Below are positions 17,269-27,099 of a stretch of DNA of 64,000 bases, piece by piece. Origin of the DNA: Bradyrhizobium sp. dw_78 (lineage in GTDB: Bacteria; Pseudomonadota; Alphaproteobacteria; Rhizobiales; Xanthobacteraceae). A program made the position numbers and the translations under genes. The notes below the pieces were generated by a model that worked only from the letters and a program-made list of their open reading frames with translations, had not been told where the DNA came from and searched no databases. The number at the start of each line of letters is the position of its first letter. Positions within the stretch are counted from its first letter, which is position 1. The stretch is from the NCBI RefSeq assembly GCF_018449525.1, contig NZ_JAAVUS010000003.1:62001-126000 (forward strand), read 5' to 3'.

Positions 17269-17359
17269 GATCGTCCGCGAAGGCGGACGATCCAGTATTC
17301 CACCGCGGTCAAAATAGCTTCCGCCGGTGATTACTGGATACTCCGCTTTCGCGGAGTAT
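17269..17359. repeat. Two perfect palindromic hairpins between convergent genes
   Basis: First hairpin: GATCGTCCGC (17269-17278), loop GAAG, GCGGACGATC (17283-17292), a perfect 10-bp stem. Second: ATACTCCGC (17338-17346), loop TTTC, GCGGAGTAT (17351-17359), a perfect 9-bp stem. The phrase structure (TCCGCGAAGGCGGA, CCGCTTTCGCGG) is that of dispersed intergenic palindromes of this bacterial group. They can act as bidirectional terminators for the two converging genes. Confidence 0.75.
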
Positions 17360-17402
17360 GACGGTCTTCGTGAGGTCGGCGGCCGTGCGATCGCCGCGCC
17401 GC

Positions 17403-19607
17403 TCACCGGCTGCCACCGAACAGCCGCTGGATCAGCCAGCCGTCGAGTCCCGCATCCGCTTCCGGCCGTACCGAAGTTCGCGTCGGCGGCGGCCGGTTCG
17501 CGCCGGTTGCCGCCAATGGCGCCGGAGCCGCCGACGGGGAGGGCGCGCTGACCTGCGATGCCGCCTGCGCCAGGTTCGAGAGAATGCCTGTTGCTTGCGA
17601 GGCCGGCAGGGTTGCGACCGGCACGCCCTGATGGGCGGCGCGCATGAAGCGGGTCCATACTTCCACCGGCAAGCCGCCACCGGTGGCCTTTTTGGTCGGC
17701 GAATTGTCGTCGTTGCCAAGCCAGACGCCGGTGATGAGATTGGCGGTGTAGCCGATGAACCAGGCGTCGCGGAAATCCTGGCTGGTTCCGGTCTTGCCGG
17801 CGGCGGTCCAGCCGGGAATCTCGCCCTTGCGCGCGGTGCCGGACAGCAGCGTCTCCTCCATCATGGTGTTCATCATCTCGACATTGCGCGGGTCGATGAC
17901 CTGGCCGAGCTGGTCCGGCTGGCGCGCATACAGCAGCTTGCCGCCGGTGGTGCGGATCTTGAGCACGACATGCGGGGTGATGCCCTGGCCGCCATTGGCG
18001 AACGGCACATAGGCGCCGACCAGCTCGGTCAGCGACACTTCCGACGTGCCGAGTGCGATCGAGGCGTTGGGATCGAGCCTGGATGCGATACCGAGCCGGT
18101 GCGCGGTACGGACCACGTTGCTGGCGCCGACTTCCATCACCAGCCGCACCGCGACCGTGTTGAGCGACATCGACAGCGCCTGAGTCAGCGTGACCGGGCC
18201 AAGATATTCGTGCTCGAAATTCTCGGGTTTCCAGCCCTTGACGTTGACCGGCGCGTCCTGCCGCACCGTATCCGGCGTGAGCCCCGCTTCGATCGCGGTG
18301 AGATAGACGAAGGGCTTGAACGCCGAGCCCGGTTGGCGCTTCGCGGTCACCGCGCGGTTGAACTGGCTCTCGGCATAATTGCGGCCGCCGACCATGGCGC
18401 GCACGGCGCCGTCCGGCGTCATAGCCACCAGCGCGCCCTGGCTGACATTGAATTTCACGCTCTTGGCCGCGAGTTCGTCGATCACGTCGGCTTCGGCGAT
18501 GCTCTGTAGCTTGGGGTCGATCGAGGTCTCGACCACGATGTCCTCGTCGATCTGGCCGACCAGATCGTCGAGCACTTCGCCGATCCAGTCGGCTACATAA
18601 TTGATGGTGCCGGCGCCGGCCGGCTTGACCGTGTAGGCGGGGTGGGCGCTGGCGGCCTGCGCCTGCGCCTCGGTGATGAACCCGGCTTCCGCCATTGTGG
18701 CCAGCACGGTCTGGGCGCGCTTCTCGGCGCCTTCGGGATTGCGGTTGGGTGCCAGCCGCGACGGCGATTTGACGAGGCCCGCAAGCATCGCGGCTTCCGC
18801 CAGCGTCACGTTCTTCGCCGACTTGCCGAAATAGCGCTGCGCCGCGGCCTCGACACCATAGGCGCCGGAACCGAAATAGACCCGGTTGAGATAAAGTTCG
18901 AGGATCTCGTTCTTGGAATGCTTGCGCTCCAGCCAGATCGCGAGCTCGGCTTCCTGCAATTTACGCTGGACCGTGCGTTCCTGGGTCAGGAACAGGTTCT
19001 TGGCGAGCTGCTGGGTCAGCGTCGAGCCGCCCTGCGACACGCCGTGATGCAGCAGGTTCGCCACCGCCGCGCGCAGGATGCCCCAGGGGTCGACGCCATA
19101 ATGCGAATAGAACCGCCGGTCCTCGATCGCGATGAAGGCCTTCGGCAGGTATGGCGGCAGATCCTTCAGCGCGACATTGGCGCCGGCCATTTCGCCGCGC
19201 GTCGCCAGCGCGCTGCCGTCAAGCCCGACGATCTGGATCGTCGGCGGCCGCTTCGGGATTTCGAGCGACTGGATCGGCGGCAGATGCGCGCCTACCCAGA
19301 CCACGACTCCAACCACCGCGATCGCGGCCCACAGGCCAAGCACCACGCCCCAATAGAACAGGCGGGTGATGCTGAGGCGCGATTTCGATCGGCGTTTAGC
19401 GCCGCTACGGCTGGGGCGCGGCTTGCGCTCCGGCGGCGGATCGTCGGCGTCGTCATTTTCGGGTTTGCGTTTGGCGGGCGATTTCTTCGGCTTGGTTTCG
19501 GCGTGCGGAATGCGATCCTGCGGATTGAGACGCAATTCGGCAAGCGAGGCGCCGAGCCCGAATTGCGGCTCCTTGCGTCCGCCGCTTTTTTTCCGTCCCC
19601 ACGCCAT
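17403..19607 (-). CDS. Class A penicillin-binding protein (PBP1A family, bifunctional)
   Basis: 734 aa from ATG 19607 (two codons after an in-frame TTG). A 75-residue charged cytoplasmic tail, rich in Lys/Arg/Pro, precedes one membrane helix (about 83-108). The glycosyltransferase (GT51) domain has IEDRRFYSHYGVDPWGI with the catalytic Glu and GGSTLTQQLAKNLFL. The transpeptidase has SxxK in PGSAFKPF, SxN in MSLNTVAV and KTG in AGKTGTSQD. It polymerises and crosslinks peptidoglycan in the periplasm. The C-terminal tail is Ala/Pro-rich. It is monocistronic on the minus strand. Confidence 0.93.
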   Translation of the reverse strand: MAWGRKKSGGRKEPQFGLGASLAELRLNPQDRIPHAETKPKKSPAKRKPENDDADDPPPERKPRPSRSGAKRRSKSRLSITRLFYWGVVLGLWAAIAVVGVVVWVGAHLPPIQSLEIPKRPPTIQIVGLDGSALATRGEMAGANVALKDLPPYLPKAFIAIEDRRFYSHYGVDPWGILRAAVANLLHHGVSQGGSTLTQQLAKNLFLTQERTVQRKLQEAELAIWLERKHSKNEILELYLNRVYFGSGAYGVEAAAQRYFGKSAKNVTLAEAAMLAGLVKSPSRLAPNRNPEGAEKRAQTVLATMAEAGFITEAQAQAASAHPAYTVKPAGAGTINYVADWIGEVLDDLVGQIDEDIVVETSIDPKLQSIAEADVIDELAAKSVKFNVSQGALVAMTPDGAVRAMVGGRNYAESQFNRAVTAKRQPGSAFKPFVYLTAIEAGLTPDTVRQDAPVNVKGWKPENFEHEYLGPVTLTQALSMSLNTVAVRLVMEVGASNVVRTAHRLGIASRLDPNASIALGTSEVSLTELVGAYVPFANGGQGITPHVVLKIRTTGGKLLYARQPDQLGQVIDPRNVEMMNTMMEETLLSGTARKGEIPGWTAAGKTGTSQDFRDAWFIGYTANLITGVWLGNDDNSPTKKATGGGLPVEVWTRFMRAAHQGVPVATLPASQATGILSNLAQAASQVSAPSPSAAPAPLAATGANRPPPTRTSVRPEADAGLDGWLIQRLFGGSR

Positions 19608-19853
19608 CCGCAAACGCCCAGATTTTCCCGCGCAAAGACTAGCGGGATGGGTTTAAGGCCGTCTTAAACGATGGTTAACGCGGGCGGCGCGGTGGGTCGG
19701 CAAGTGCTTCATCGATAATGATTTACGGGCGAGTAACCCTACCGTTGGCGCGCCATTTCCGCTTTCCGCCGTGGCCGGGCTTCGTCGGCCATCCACGTCT
19801 TTTGCAGTCGAGGTGGCGTCGATGTCGACGATAGGCGCCGGATGCCGGCAGTG

Positions 19854-20216
19854 TCATGCCAGTAAAAGCAGGATCAGCGCGACCGCGGCGGGCGCGGCCT
19901 GCACCAGCAGGATCCTGCGGCTGACCGTTGCGGCGCCATAGACGCCGGCCACGATCACGCAGATGAGAAAGAACAGCTTGATCTCGAAGGCGAAGGCCGG
20001 AACGGTCTGGACCAGTCCCCAGATCAGGCCCGCGGCCAGAAAGCCGTTATACAGCCCTTGATTGGCGGCAAGCACCGCGGAGTCGGCGGCTTTTTCCGGC
20101 GAGTTGCGAAAGGTCTTGAGCCCCAGCGGCCTGGTCCAGAAAAACATCTCCAGCACCAGGAAATAAAGATGCAGCGCGGCGACCAGAGCCACCGCGATGT
20201 TGGCGATCCGGATCAT
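19854..20216 (-). CDS. DUF1304 family membrane protein
   Basis: 120 aa, four membrane helices. The N-terminal LHLYFLVLEMFFWTRP segment, LAANQGLYNGFLAAGLIWG and VAGVYGAATVSRRILLVQ are signature blocks of DUF1304. Function unknown. The ATG at 20216 is well placed before the first helix. It lies between the PBP and glnD genes on the same strand with 128 bases to the glnD stop. Confidence 0.9.
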   Translation of the reverse strand: MIRIANIAVALVAALHLYFLVLEMFFWTRPLGLKTFRNSPEKAADSAVLAANQGLYNGFLAAGLIWGLVQTVPAFAFEIKLFFLICVIVAGVYGAATVSRRILLVQAAPAAVALILLLLA

Positions 20217-20344
20217 GTGGCGTTCCCCCGACCGAGAATCCGTGATTTACAAGCCAACGGCTCGCGCGAAATGTGCGTCCGATGATAAACGCCGCGCAGC
20301 AATAGCAGAAGTCTCTGAAATGAACGAAGCCAGGCCGCCCGCGA

Positions 20345-23140
20345 TCACGCGGCGGGCTTGGTGGCTTCCTCGTCGCTGGCAAGCAGATGCAACAGCGCGC
20401 TCTTGATCGCGGCCTGGCGCGTCGGGGCATTGATCTGCGCGCCCAACAGGTCGGTGACGTAGAACACGTCGCGGGCGCGCTCGCCGAAGGTCGCGACATG
20501 GGCGGAGGCGATATTGAGGTTCAGTTTCGACAGCGCGGTGGTCAGTTGGTAGAGCAGGCCGGGACGGTCGAGGCCGGACACTTCGATCACGGTATGGCGG
20601 TCGGACCACTGGTTGTTGATGCTCACTTCCGGCTCGACCACGAAGGCGCGGGTCCTGCCCCGCGCCGAGCCGCGGCGCGCCACCACTTCGGGCAGGCGCA
20701 GTTTGCCCTCGAGCACATCCTCGATCATCTGGCCGATCCGCGTCGCGCGCCGTCCCTCGTCCTCGTCGCGGTCGTATTCCCGCGTGATCGCGATGGTGTC
20801 GAGCGCGCGGCCGTCGGTCGTGGTGTAGATCTGCGCGTCGACGATATTGGCGCCGGCGGAAGCGCAGGCGCCGGCGATGACCGACAGCAACCAGGGATGG
20901 TCGACGGCGAGGATGGTCAGTTCGGTGACGCCGCGCGCCTCGTCGAAGCCGACATTGATCGCGAGCTTGTGCCCGGCCTCCTCGCTCGCCTTCATGAAGC
21001 GGGCGTGACGGATCTTGCGCGCCAGTTCGACCTTGAGCCAATACGCCGGATAGTGGCGCGCGATATAGGCGTTGAGTTCCTGCTCCGGCCATTCGGAGAA
21101 AGCCGCGCGGAATTCCGACTGCGCCACCGCCAGGCGACGGGTGCGGTTGACTTCCGAGAACCCGCCGGTCAGCACCGGCTCGGTTTCGTAATAGAGCGTG
21201 CGCAAAAGCTGCGCCTTCCAGCCGTTCCAGACGCCGGGGCCGACGCCGCGGATATCCGCGGTGGTCAGGATCGTCAGCAGCTTCATCTGCTCGACCGATT
21301 GGACGACGGCGGCGAAATTCTCGATTGTCTTGCGATCGGAGAGGTCGCGCGACTGCGCCACCGTCGACATGGTCAGATGTTCTTCGATCAGCCATGCCAC
21401 CAGTTCCGTGTCGGCGGCGTTGAACCCGAGCCGAGGGCACAGCCGCCGCGCCACCTTGGCGCCGGCGATCGAGTGGTCCTCGGGCCGGCCCTTGGCGATA
21501 TCGTGCAGCAGCACGGTGATATAGATGACCGGACGATGCTCGGGACGAATCTTGCGCATCAGGTCGCTGGCGACGATGAATTCGTCGTTGCCGCCGCGTT
21601 CGATCTCCTGCAGGAAACCGACGCAGCGGATCAGATGCTCGTCCACCGTATAATGGTGGTACATGTTGAACTGCATCATCGACACGATCTTGCCGAAGGC
21701 GCGGATGAAGTGGCCGAGCACGCCGGTCTCGTTCATGCGCCGCAGCACGATCTCGGCGTCGTTCGAGGTCAGGATCTCCATGAACAGCCGGTTGGCTTCC
21801 GGATTCTCGCGCAACTCGGTGTTGATCAACCGCAGCGAGCGCGTCACCGTGCGCATCGCATCCGGATGGAACGCCAGATTGTTCTTTTGCGCGAGGCGGA
21901 AGATCCGGATCAGGTTGACCGGATCGTGCTTGAAGATGTCGGGGGCGGCGAGGTTGATACGGTTGTTGTCGACGATGAAATCGTCGCTGTCGGGCACCCG
22001 CCGATGCCTCGGGTTTGGCCGCAACCGCGCCATCATGCGGCTCAGCACCGGTGCCGGCTTGGCCTGCTGGTCTTCCAGCTTGGCGCACAGGAACGCGGTG
22101 AGATCGCCGACATCCTTGGCGATCAGGAAATAATGCTTCATGAAGCGTTCGACATCCTGCATGCCGGGATGCGAGGTATAGCCGAGCCGCACCGCGATCT
22201 CGCGCTGCATGTCGAACGACAGCCGTTCTTCCGGCCGGCCCGAGACGAAATGCAGATTGCAGCGGACCGACCACAGGAAATCCGCGCAACGGCGGAAGGT
22301 GCGGTATTCCTGGGCGTCGAACACGCCCCGTTCGAACAGTTCCTCGGTCTCGCGCACGCGATAGACATATTTCGCGATCCAGAACAGCGTGTGCAGGTCG
22401 CGCAAACCGCCTTTGCCATCCTTGACGTTCGGTTCGACCAGATAGCGTGATTGTCCGGCGCGGCGATGGCGTTCCTCGCGTTCGGCGAGCTTGGCGGTGA
22501 CGAATTCGGCCGCCGTGCCCTGCACCACTTCCTTGTCGAAGCGGGTGACCAGTTCGTCGTAGAGCGGCCGGTCGCCGGTCAGGAACCGGGTCTCGAGGAT
22601 CGCGGTGCGGATCGTCATGTCGCCGCGCGCCTGCCGGATCGATTCGTCGACCGAGCGAGTGGCGTGGCCGACCTTCAACCCCATGTCCCACAGGCAATAG
22701 AGAATGGCTTCGGCGACCTGCTCGCCCCAGGCGGTCTGCTTGTAAGGCAGGATGAACAACAGATCGATATCGGATTCCGGCGCCATCAGCCCGCGGCCAT
22801 AACCGCCGGTGGCGACCACGGCCATGCGCTCGGCTCCGGACGGGATCGGCGTGCGATAGAGATGGCGGGTGGCGGCGGAAAACAGGATGCGGATGATTTC
22901 GTCCTGCACGAAACACAGCCGTTCGGCGCAGCGCCGCCCGTGCCGGTCCTTCAGCAGCACCGCCTGCGCGACCTTGCGCGCCTCGATCAGTTCGGCCTTC
23001 AGGAGCTGCGCCATCGCGGCGCGAAAAGCATCCTCGCGGCCGGCATGTTTTTCCGCGAGCGCATCGACGGCGGCGGTGATCCGCGCGGTATCGAAACGAT
23101 CGTCGGTTTCAGGGCGGGCTTCTGTCACAATATTGTCCAT
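20345..23140 (-). CDS. glnD: [Protein-PII] uridylyltransferase / uridylyl-removing enzyme GlnD
   Basis: 931 aa, normal length. The nucleotidyltransferase motif GGYGRGLMAPESDIDLLF near residues 110-127 has the G-S/P-D-x-D metal site; the HD-domain LLHDIAKGRPEDHS segment is near 495; two ACT domains close the protein (ELTILAVDHPWLLSVIAG and EVSGLDRPGLLYQLTTAL). GlnD modifies PII proteins (GlnB/GlnK) according to glutamine level, so it is the primary nitrogen sensor. The C-terminal ACT pair binds glutamine. No neighbours of the nitrogen system are adjacent; ptsP lies at 57-59 kb. Confidence 0.97.
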   Translation of the reverse strand: MDNIVTEARPETDDRFDTARITAAVDALAEKHAGREDAFRAAMAQLLKAELIEARKVAQAVLLKDRHGRRCAERLCFVQDEIIRILFSAATRHLYRTPIPSGAERMAVVATGGYGRGLMAPESDIDLLFILPYKQTAWGEQVAEAILYCLWDMGLKVGHATRSVDESIRQARGDMTIRTAILETRFLTGDRPLYDELVTRFDKEVVQGTAAEFVTAKLAEREERHRRAGQSRYLVEPNVKDGKGGLRDLHTLFWIAKYVYRVRETEELFERGVFDAQEYRTFRRCADFLWSVRCNLHFVSGRPEERLSFDMQREIAVRLGYTSHPGMQDVERFMKHYFLIAKDVGDLTAFLCAKLEDQQAKPAPVLSRMMARLRPNPRHRRVPDSDDFIVDNNRINLAAPDIFKHDPVNLIRIFRLAQKNNLAFHPDAMRTVTRSLRLINTELRENPEANRLFMEILTSNDAEIVLRRMNETGVLGHFIRAFGKIVSMMQFNMYHHYTVDEHLIRCVGFLQEIERGGNDEFIVASDLMRKIRPEHRPVIYITVLLHDIAKGRPEDHSIAGAKVARRLCPRLGFNAADTELVAWLIEEHLTMSTVAQSRDLSDRKTIENFAAVVQSVEQMKLLTILTTADIRGVGPGVWNGWKAQLLRTLYYETEPVLTGGFSEVNRTRRLAVAQSEFRAAFSEWPEQELNAYIARHYPAYWLKVELARKIRHARFMKASEEAGHKLAINVGFDEARGVTELTILAVDHPWLLSVIAGACASAGANIVDAQIYTTTDGRALDTIAITREYDRDEDEGRRATRIGQMIEDVLEGKLRLPEVVARRGSARGRTRAFVVEPEVSINNQWSDRHTVIEVSGLDRPGLLYQLTTALSKLNLNIASAHVATFGERARDVFYVTDLLGAQINAPTRQAAIKSALLHLLASDEEATKPAA

Positions 23141-23427
23141 GACCTAACCCGATACCGAACGCAGCCGATGCTGTCACGGGACAATCTTAGATCACGACGA
23201 CGCGGCCTTGCATTCGGCGGCCATCGGGCCATGCCCTCCATGCCGGGGCGGCCGGCAGGCCAAGGCTTCCGCGTCCGACTGATAGGTAACATATGGAAAC
23301 AACGGGAATTTTCGCAAGGGAGGCCGGCCCGGAAAGCCCGGCGTCGATGCCGTGGGTTCTGGGCGGTGATGACACGGAGCTCCCAACCTCTTACATCCGG
23401 TCGCAAAATATATCCGGGAGGACAGAA

Positions 23428-23937
23428 ATGGACGCCGCCGAACTCCGCGCCACCCAGGCCCCGATCAAGGAACGCTACAAGGCCGATCCGAAATCGGCCG
23501 TCATCACGCTCAAAGCCAAGGGCTCGATCGATAGCGAAGGCATCGCCTGCAAGGTCGAAACCGGCCGCGCCTTGGCGGTCGCCGGGCTTCACCCCGCCAC
23601 CGGAGGTTCCGGGCTCGAACTGTGCTCGGGTGACATGCTGCTCGAGGCGCTGGTCGCCTGCGCCGGCGTGACGCTGAAATCGGTGGCTACCGCGATCGAA
23701 ATCCCGTTGAAGACCGGCATCGTGGTAGCCGAAGGCGATCTCGATTTTCGCGGTACGCTCGGCATCGATAAGGAAGCGCCGGTGGGCTTCGCGGAAATCC
23801 GCTTGCGCTTCGATGTCGATACGCCAGCGCCACAGGACAAGCTCGATCTGCTGCTGAAACTCACTGAGCGCTATTGCGTGGTCTACCAGACCATCAGAAA
23901 CGGCCCGAAGGTTGCGGTAAGCCTGCACAGGGTGTGA
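23428..23937 (+). CDS. OsmC family protein
   Basis: 169 aa. ATG 23428 is preceded by a strong GGGAGGA ribosome site at 23416-23422, so the open frame farther upstream is not used. The OsmC fold is supported by the DMLLEALVACAGVTLKSVA helix with the first conserved Cys and ERYCVVYQTI with the second. Family members reduce organic hydroperoxides using this Cys pair; some are only distant relatives of Ohr/OsmC with unknown substrate. Convergent with mutS, separated by a palindromic repeat. Confidence 0.87.
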   Translation: MDAAELRATQAPIKERYKADPKSAVITLKAKGSIDSEGIACKVETGRALAVAGLHPATGGSGLELCSGDMLLEALVACAGVTLKSVATAIEIPLKTGIVVAEGDLDFRGTLGIDKEAPVGFAEIRLRFDVDTPAPQDKLDLLLKLTERYCVVYQTIRNGPKVAVSLHRV

Positions 23938-23979
23938 GCTGGAATTCCTCGTTGTGGAGGCTCGGGCACCGATCCCGTC

Positions 23980-24014
23980 ATTCCGGGATGGTGCGTCGGC
24001 ACCAGCCCCGGAAT
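23980..24014. repeat. CATTCCGGG-type palindromic repeat between osmC-like gene and mutS
   Basis: ATTCCGGG (23980-23987) pairs with CCCGGAAT (24007-24014) and an inner GGTGC pairs with GCACC. This is a member of the dispersed family also seen at 28325, 38817, 47855 and 63580. It lies between two converging genes and could end transcription from both. Confidence 0.7.
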
Positions 24015-24043
24015 CTCGCGACGTAGCTCCGGAAAGTTCACAT

Positions 24044-26773
24044 CTATTGCTTCGGCAGCTTCGCCTTCAACGCATAGAGCGCCTCCAGCGCCTCGCGCGG
24101 CGACATCTCGTCCGGATGCAGCGCCTTCACGGCCTCGATCACTTGCTCGGCCTCGCTTGGCGGCGTGGGCTCGGCGGCCGCGCGCGACGGCACGGCGAAC
24201 AGCGGCAGGTCGTCGGCCAGCGCGCGTGCGGTCTGGCCGCGATCCTGGGCTTCCAGTTTCGCCAGCACCGATTTGGCGCGCGCGATCACAGGCGCGGGCA
24301 GGCCGGCGAGCTTCGCCACCTGGATGCCGTAGGAGCGGTCGGCCGAGCCGGGCAGCACCTCGTGCAGGAATACCACGTCGCCCTGCCATTCCTTGACGCG
24401 CACGGTGGCGTTGAACAGCCGCGGCAGTCTGGCCGAGAGCGCGGTCAGTTCGTGGTAGTGCGTCGCGAACAGCGCGCGGCAGCGGTTGCTCTCGTGCAGA
24501 TGTTCGATCGCGGCCCAGGCGATCGACAGCCCGTCGAAGGTCGCGGTGCCGCGGCCGATCTCATCCAGGATCACCAGCGAACGTTCGCTGGCCTGGTTGA
24601 GGATGACCGCCGTCTCGACCATCTCCACCATGAAGGTGGAGCGGCCGCGCGCCAGATCGTCGGCGGCGCCGACCCGCGAGAACAGCCGGTCGACAATGCC
24701 GATGCGGGCGCGCGCCGCCGGCACGAAACTGCCGATCTGCGCCAGCAGCGCGATCAAGGCGTTCTGGCGCAGGAAGGTCGATTTGCCCGCCATGTTCGGG
24801 CCGGTGATCAGCCAGATCTGGCCTGATTTCTGGCCCGGTCCCGGTGACAGGTCGCAGGCATTGGAGATGAAGGGCTGTCCGTCGCGTTTCAGCGCCTGCT
24901 CGACCACGGGATGCCGTCCGCCCTCGATGGCGAAGCCGAGCGAGCCGTCGACTTCGGGCCGCACATAATTGTCGTCGACGGCCAGCTTCGCCAGAGCGGT
25001 CGCGACATCGAGCAGCGCGAAGCCGTGCGCTGCGGCGCGCAGATCCTCGCTGGCCTCGGCGACCATTGCGCAGAGCCGTTCGAAAATCTCCAGTTCCAGC
25101 CCGAGCGCGCGGTCGCCGGCATTGGCGATCCGGGCCTCGATCTCGCCGAGTTCGGAGGTCGTGAAACGGACCTGGCCGGCCAATGTCTGGCGATGGATGA
25201 AGGTCGCGTTCAGGGGCGCCGTCATCAACTTGTCGCCATGCTGCGCCGTCACCTCGACGAAATAGCCGAGCACATTGTTGTGCCGGATCTTCAGGCCCTT
25301 GATGCCGGTCTCGTCGGCATAGCGCGCCTGCATCGCGGCGACCACGAGGCGCGAGGCATCGCGCAGATTGCGGGTCTCGTCGAGTGCGCTGTCATAGCCT
25401 TCGCGGACGAAGCCGCCGTCGCGCTTGATCAACGGCAATTGTTCGGCCAGCGCGCGTTCGAACTCGCGCGCCAGGCCGCGCGAGGGCCGGCGTAGCGCGT
25501 CCGCGACGGCGGCGATCTCCTGCGGCGGATCGTTGATCTGCCCGAGCGACGCCAGCGCCTGATCGGCGGCGAGGATGCCGTCGCGGAGACCGGCAAGATC
25601 GCGTGGGCCGCCGCGTCCGACCGACAATCGCGCCAGCGCGCGCGACATATCCGGCGCGGCGCGCAGCACGTTGCGGATATCGTCGCGCGTCGCGCTGTCG
25701 GCGACAAAGGCGCCGATCGCATCGAGCCGGCGGGTAATCGCGGCGCTGTCGGTCAGGGGCGCAGCCAATCGCTGCGCCAGCAGCCGCGATCCGGCCGAGG
25801 TCACGGTGCAGTCGATGGCGTCCAGCAGCGATCCGCGCCGCTCGCCGGAAAGCGTCCGCGTCAATTCGAGATTGGCGCGGGTGGCGGGGTCGATCGCCAT
25901 GGTGGTGCCGGCGGCTTCGCGCGTCGGCGGCGACAGCGGCGGGCGCTTGCCGACCTGTGTGCGGTCGATATAGGTGACGGCGGCGGCCGCCGCCGTCGCT
26001 TCCAGCCGCGACAACGCGCTCAGACCGTCCATCGTGGCGACCGCGAAATAATCGCACAGCCGGCGTTCGGCGGTGGCGCTGTCGAAGACGTCGCGGGTCA
26101 GCGGCGTCACCGCCGGCAGTTCCCGCAACAGCGGTCCCAGGTCGCTATCGCCATAGAGCGCGTCGGTGACGATGACCTCGTTGGGGTTGATGCGCGCCAG
26201 CGTCGCGGCCAGTTCGCCGGTCGCGCATTCCGTGACCATGCATTCGGAGGTCGAGATGTCGATCCAGGCGAGGCCAAGACGGTCGTTCCCAGCGGAGGCG
26301 CGGGCGCGCGCGATCGCCAGCAGATAATTATTGGCCCGCGCGTCGAGCAGCGTGTCTTCGGTCAGCGTGCCCGGCGTCACCAGCCGCACCACGTCGCGGC
26401 GCACCACGCTCTTGTTGCCGCGCGCGCGCGCCGCGGCCGGATCCTCCATCTGCTCGCAGACCGCGACGCGAAAACCCCGTGCGATCAGCCGATGCAGATA
26501 ATCGTCGGAACGTTCCACCGGCACGCCGCACATCGGGATATCGGCGCCCTGGTGCTTGCCGCGCTTGGTCAGCATGATGCCGAGCGCTTTCGAGGCGAGT
26601 TCGGCATCCTCGAAGAACAGCTCGTAGAAATCGCCCATCCGGTAGAACAGCAATAGCCCGGGATTGGCGGCCTTTATTTCGAGGTACTGCTCCATCATCG
26701 GCGTGACGCGCGCCGATGCCTCAGGGGTCGGCGCGGCGTCCGGTGGCATGGGAATGGATTGCTGGACTGTCAT
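24044..26773 (-). CDS. mutS: DNA mismatch repair protein MutS
   Basis: 909 aa from ATG 26773 (an in-frame TTG precedes it). The mismatch-recognition Phe-x-Glu motif is in [13 protein letters not shown] near residue 50; connector, lever and clamp regions follow; the ATPase has Walker [12 protein letters not shown], Walker [16 protein letters not shown] and the FATHYHELT signature. The C-terminal [16 protein letters not shown] segment is the MutS tetramerisation-type tail. It recognises mispairs with MutL. Its upstream region is a copy of repeat family A that begins only a few bases from the start codon. Confidence 0.98.
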   Translation of the reverse strand: MTVQQSIPMPPDAAPTPEASARVTPMMEQYLEIKAANPGLLLFYRMGDFYELFFEDAELASKALGIMLTKRGKHQGADIPMCGVPVERSDDYLHRLIARGFRVAVCEQMEDPAAARARGNKSVVRRDVVRLVTPGTLTEDTLLDARANNYLLAIARARASAGNDRLGLAWIDISTSECMVTECATGELAATLARINPNEVIVTDALYGDSDLGPLLRELPAVTPLTRDVFDSATAERRLCDYFAVATMDGLSALSRLEATAAAAAVTYIDRTQVGKRPPLSPPTREAAGTTMAIDPATRANLELTRTLSGERRGSLLDAIDCTVTSAGSRLLAQRLAAPLTDSAAITRRLDAIGAFVADSATRDDIRNVLRAAPDMSRALARLSVGRGGPRDLAGLRDGILAADQALASLGQINDPPQEIAAVADALRRPSRGLAREFERALAEQLPLIKRDGGFVREGYDSALDETRNLRDASRLVVAAMQARYADETGIKGLKIRHNNVLGYFVEVTAQHGDKLMTAPLNATFIHRQTLAGQVRFTTSELGEIEARIANAGDRALGLELEIFERLCAMVAEASEDLRAAAHGFALLDVATALAKLAVDDNYVRPEVDGSLGFAIEGGRHPVVEQALKRDGQPFISNACDLSPGPGQKSGQIWLITGPNMAGKSTFLRQNALIALLAQIGSFVPAARARIGIVDRLFSRVGAADDLARGRSTFMVEMVETAVILNQASERSLVILDEIGRGTATFDGLSIAWAAIEHLHESNRCRALFATHYHELTALSARLPRLFNATVRVKEWQGDVVFLHEVLPGSADRSYGIQVAKLAGLPAPVIARAKSVLAKLEAQDRGQTARALADDLPLFAVPSRAAAEPTPPSEAEQVIEAVKALHPDEMSPREALEALYALKAKLPKQ

Positions 26774-26776
26774 CAA

Positions 26777-26865
26777 AAGCGTTTCGAGTGAAGTGAAGCA
26801 CCGGTTCGCGCGAAGAAAACGCGTCGAACGATAATCGGTCGCGCGGTTCTGATCCGATCAGAACC
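26777..26865 (+). repeat. Dispersed repeat family A, copy 2 (at mutS start)
   Basis: Blocks AGCGTTTCGAGTGAAGTGAA, CCGGTTCGCGCGAAGAAAAC, GCGTCGAACG and GGTTCTGATCCGATCAGAAC occur in the same order as at 5855. The unit starts four bases upstream of the mutS ATG, so it forms the mutS 5' leader. The rest of the 326-base gap to pcaF (26866-27099) shows nothing recognisable. Confidence 0.78.
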
Positions 26866-27099
26866 ATGCGCCCGGGCCGGCAAACTACCGAATTCCGCCG
26901 CCCGGTCCTATTGCTTTGCCGCGGCCGTCCGGGTTTTCCACCCCTCAACGGCCCGGTGTCGGTCCCGAACTTCCCGGCATGGCCGACCTTGCATGAAAGC
27001 GGGCGGCGGTGAATTGACCTGCCGCGGGCGCACTCCTACAACTCGCCGTCAATGCCTTAATCTTCAACGCCCGGAACGCGGCAGTCAGGGAGAGATTCG

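Noticed and set aside
20387..22450. 687-codon plus-strand frame opposite glnD
   Set aside because: Antisense shadow; GlnD is complete and the frame product is Arg/Gly/His-rich.
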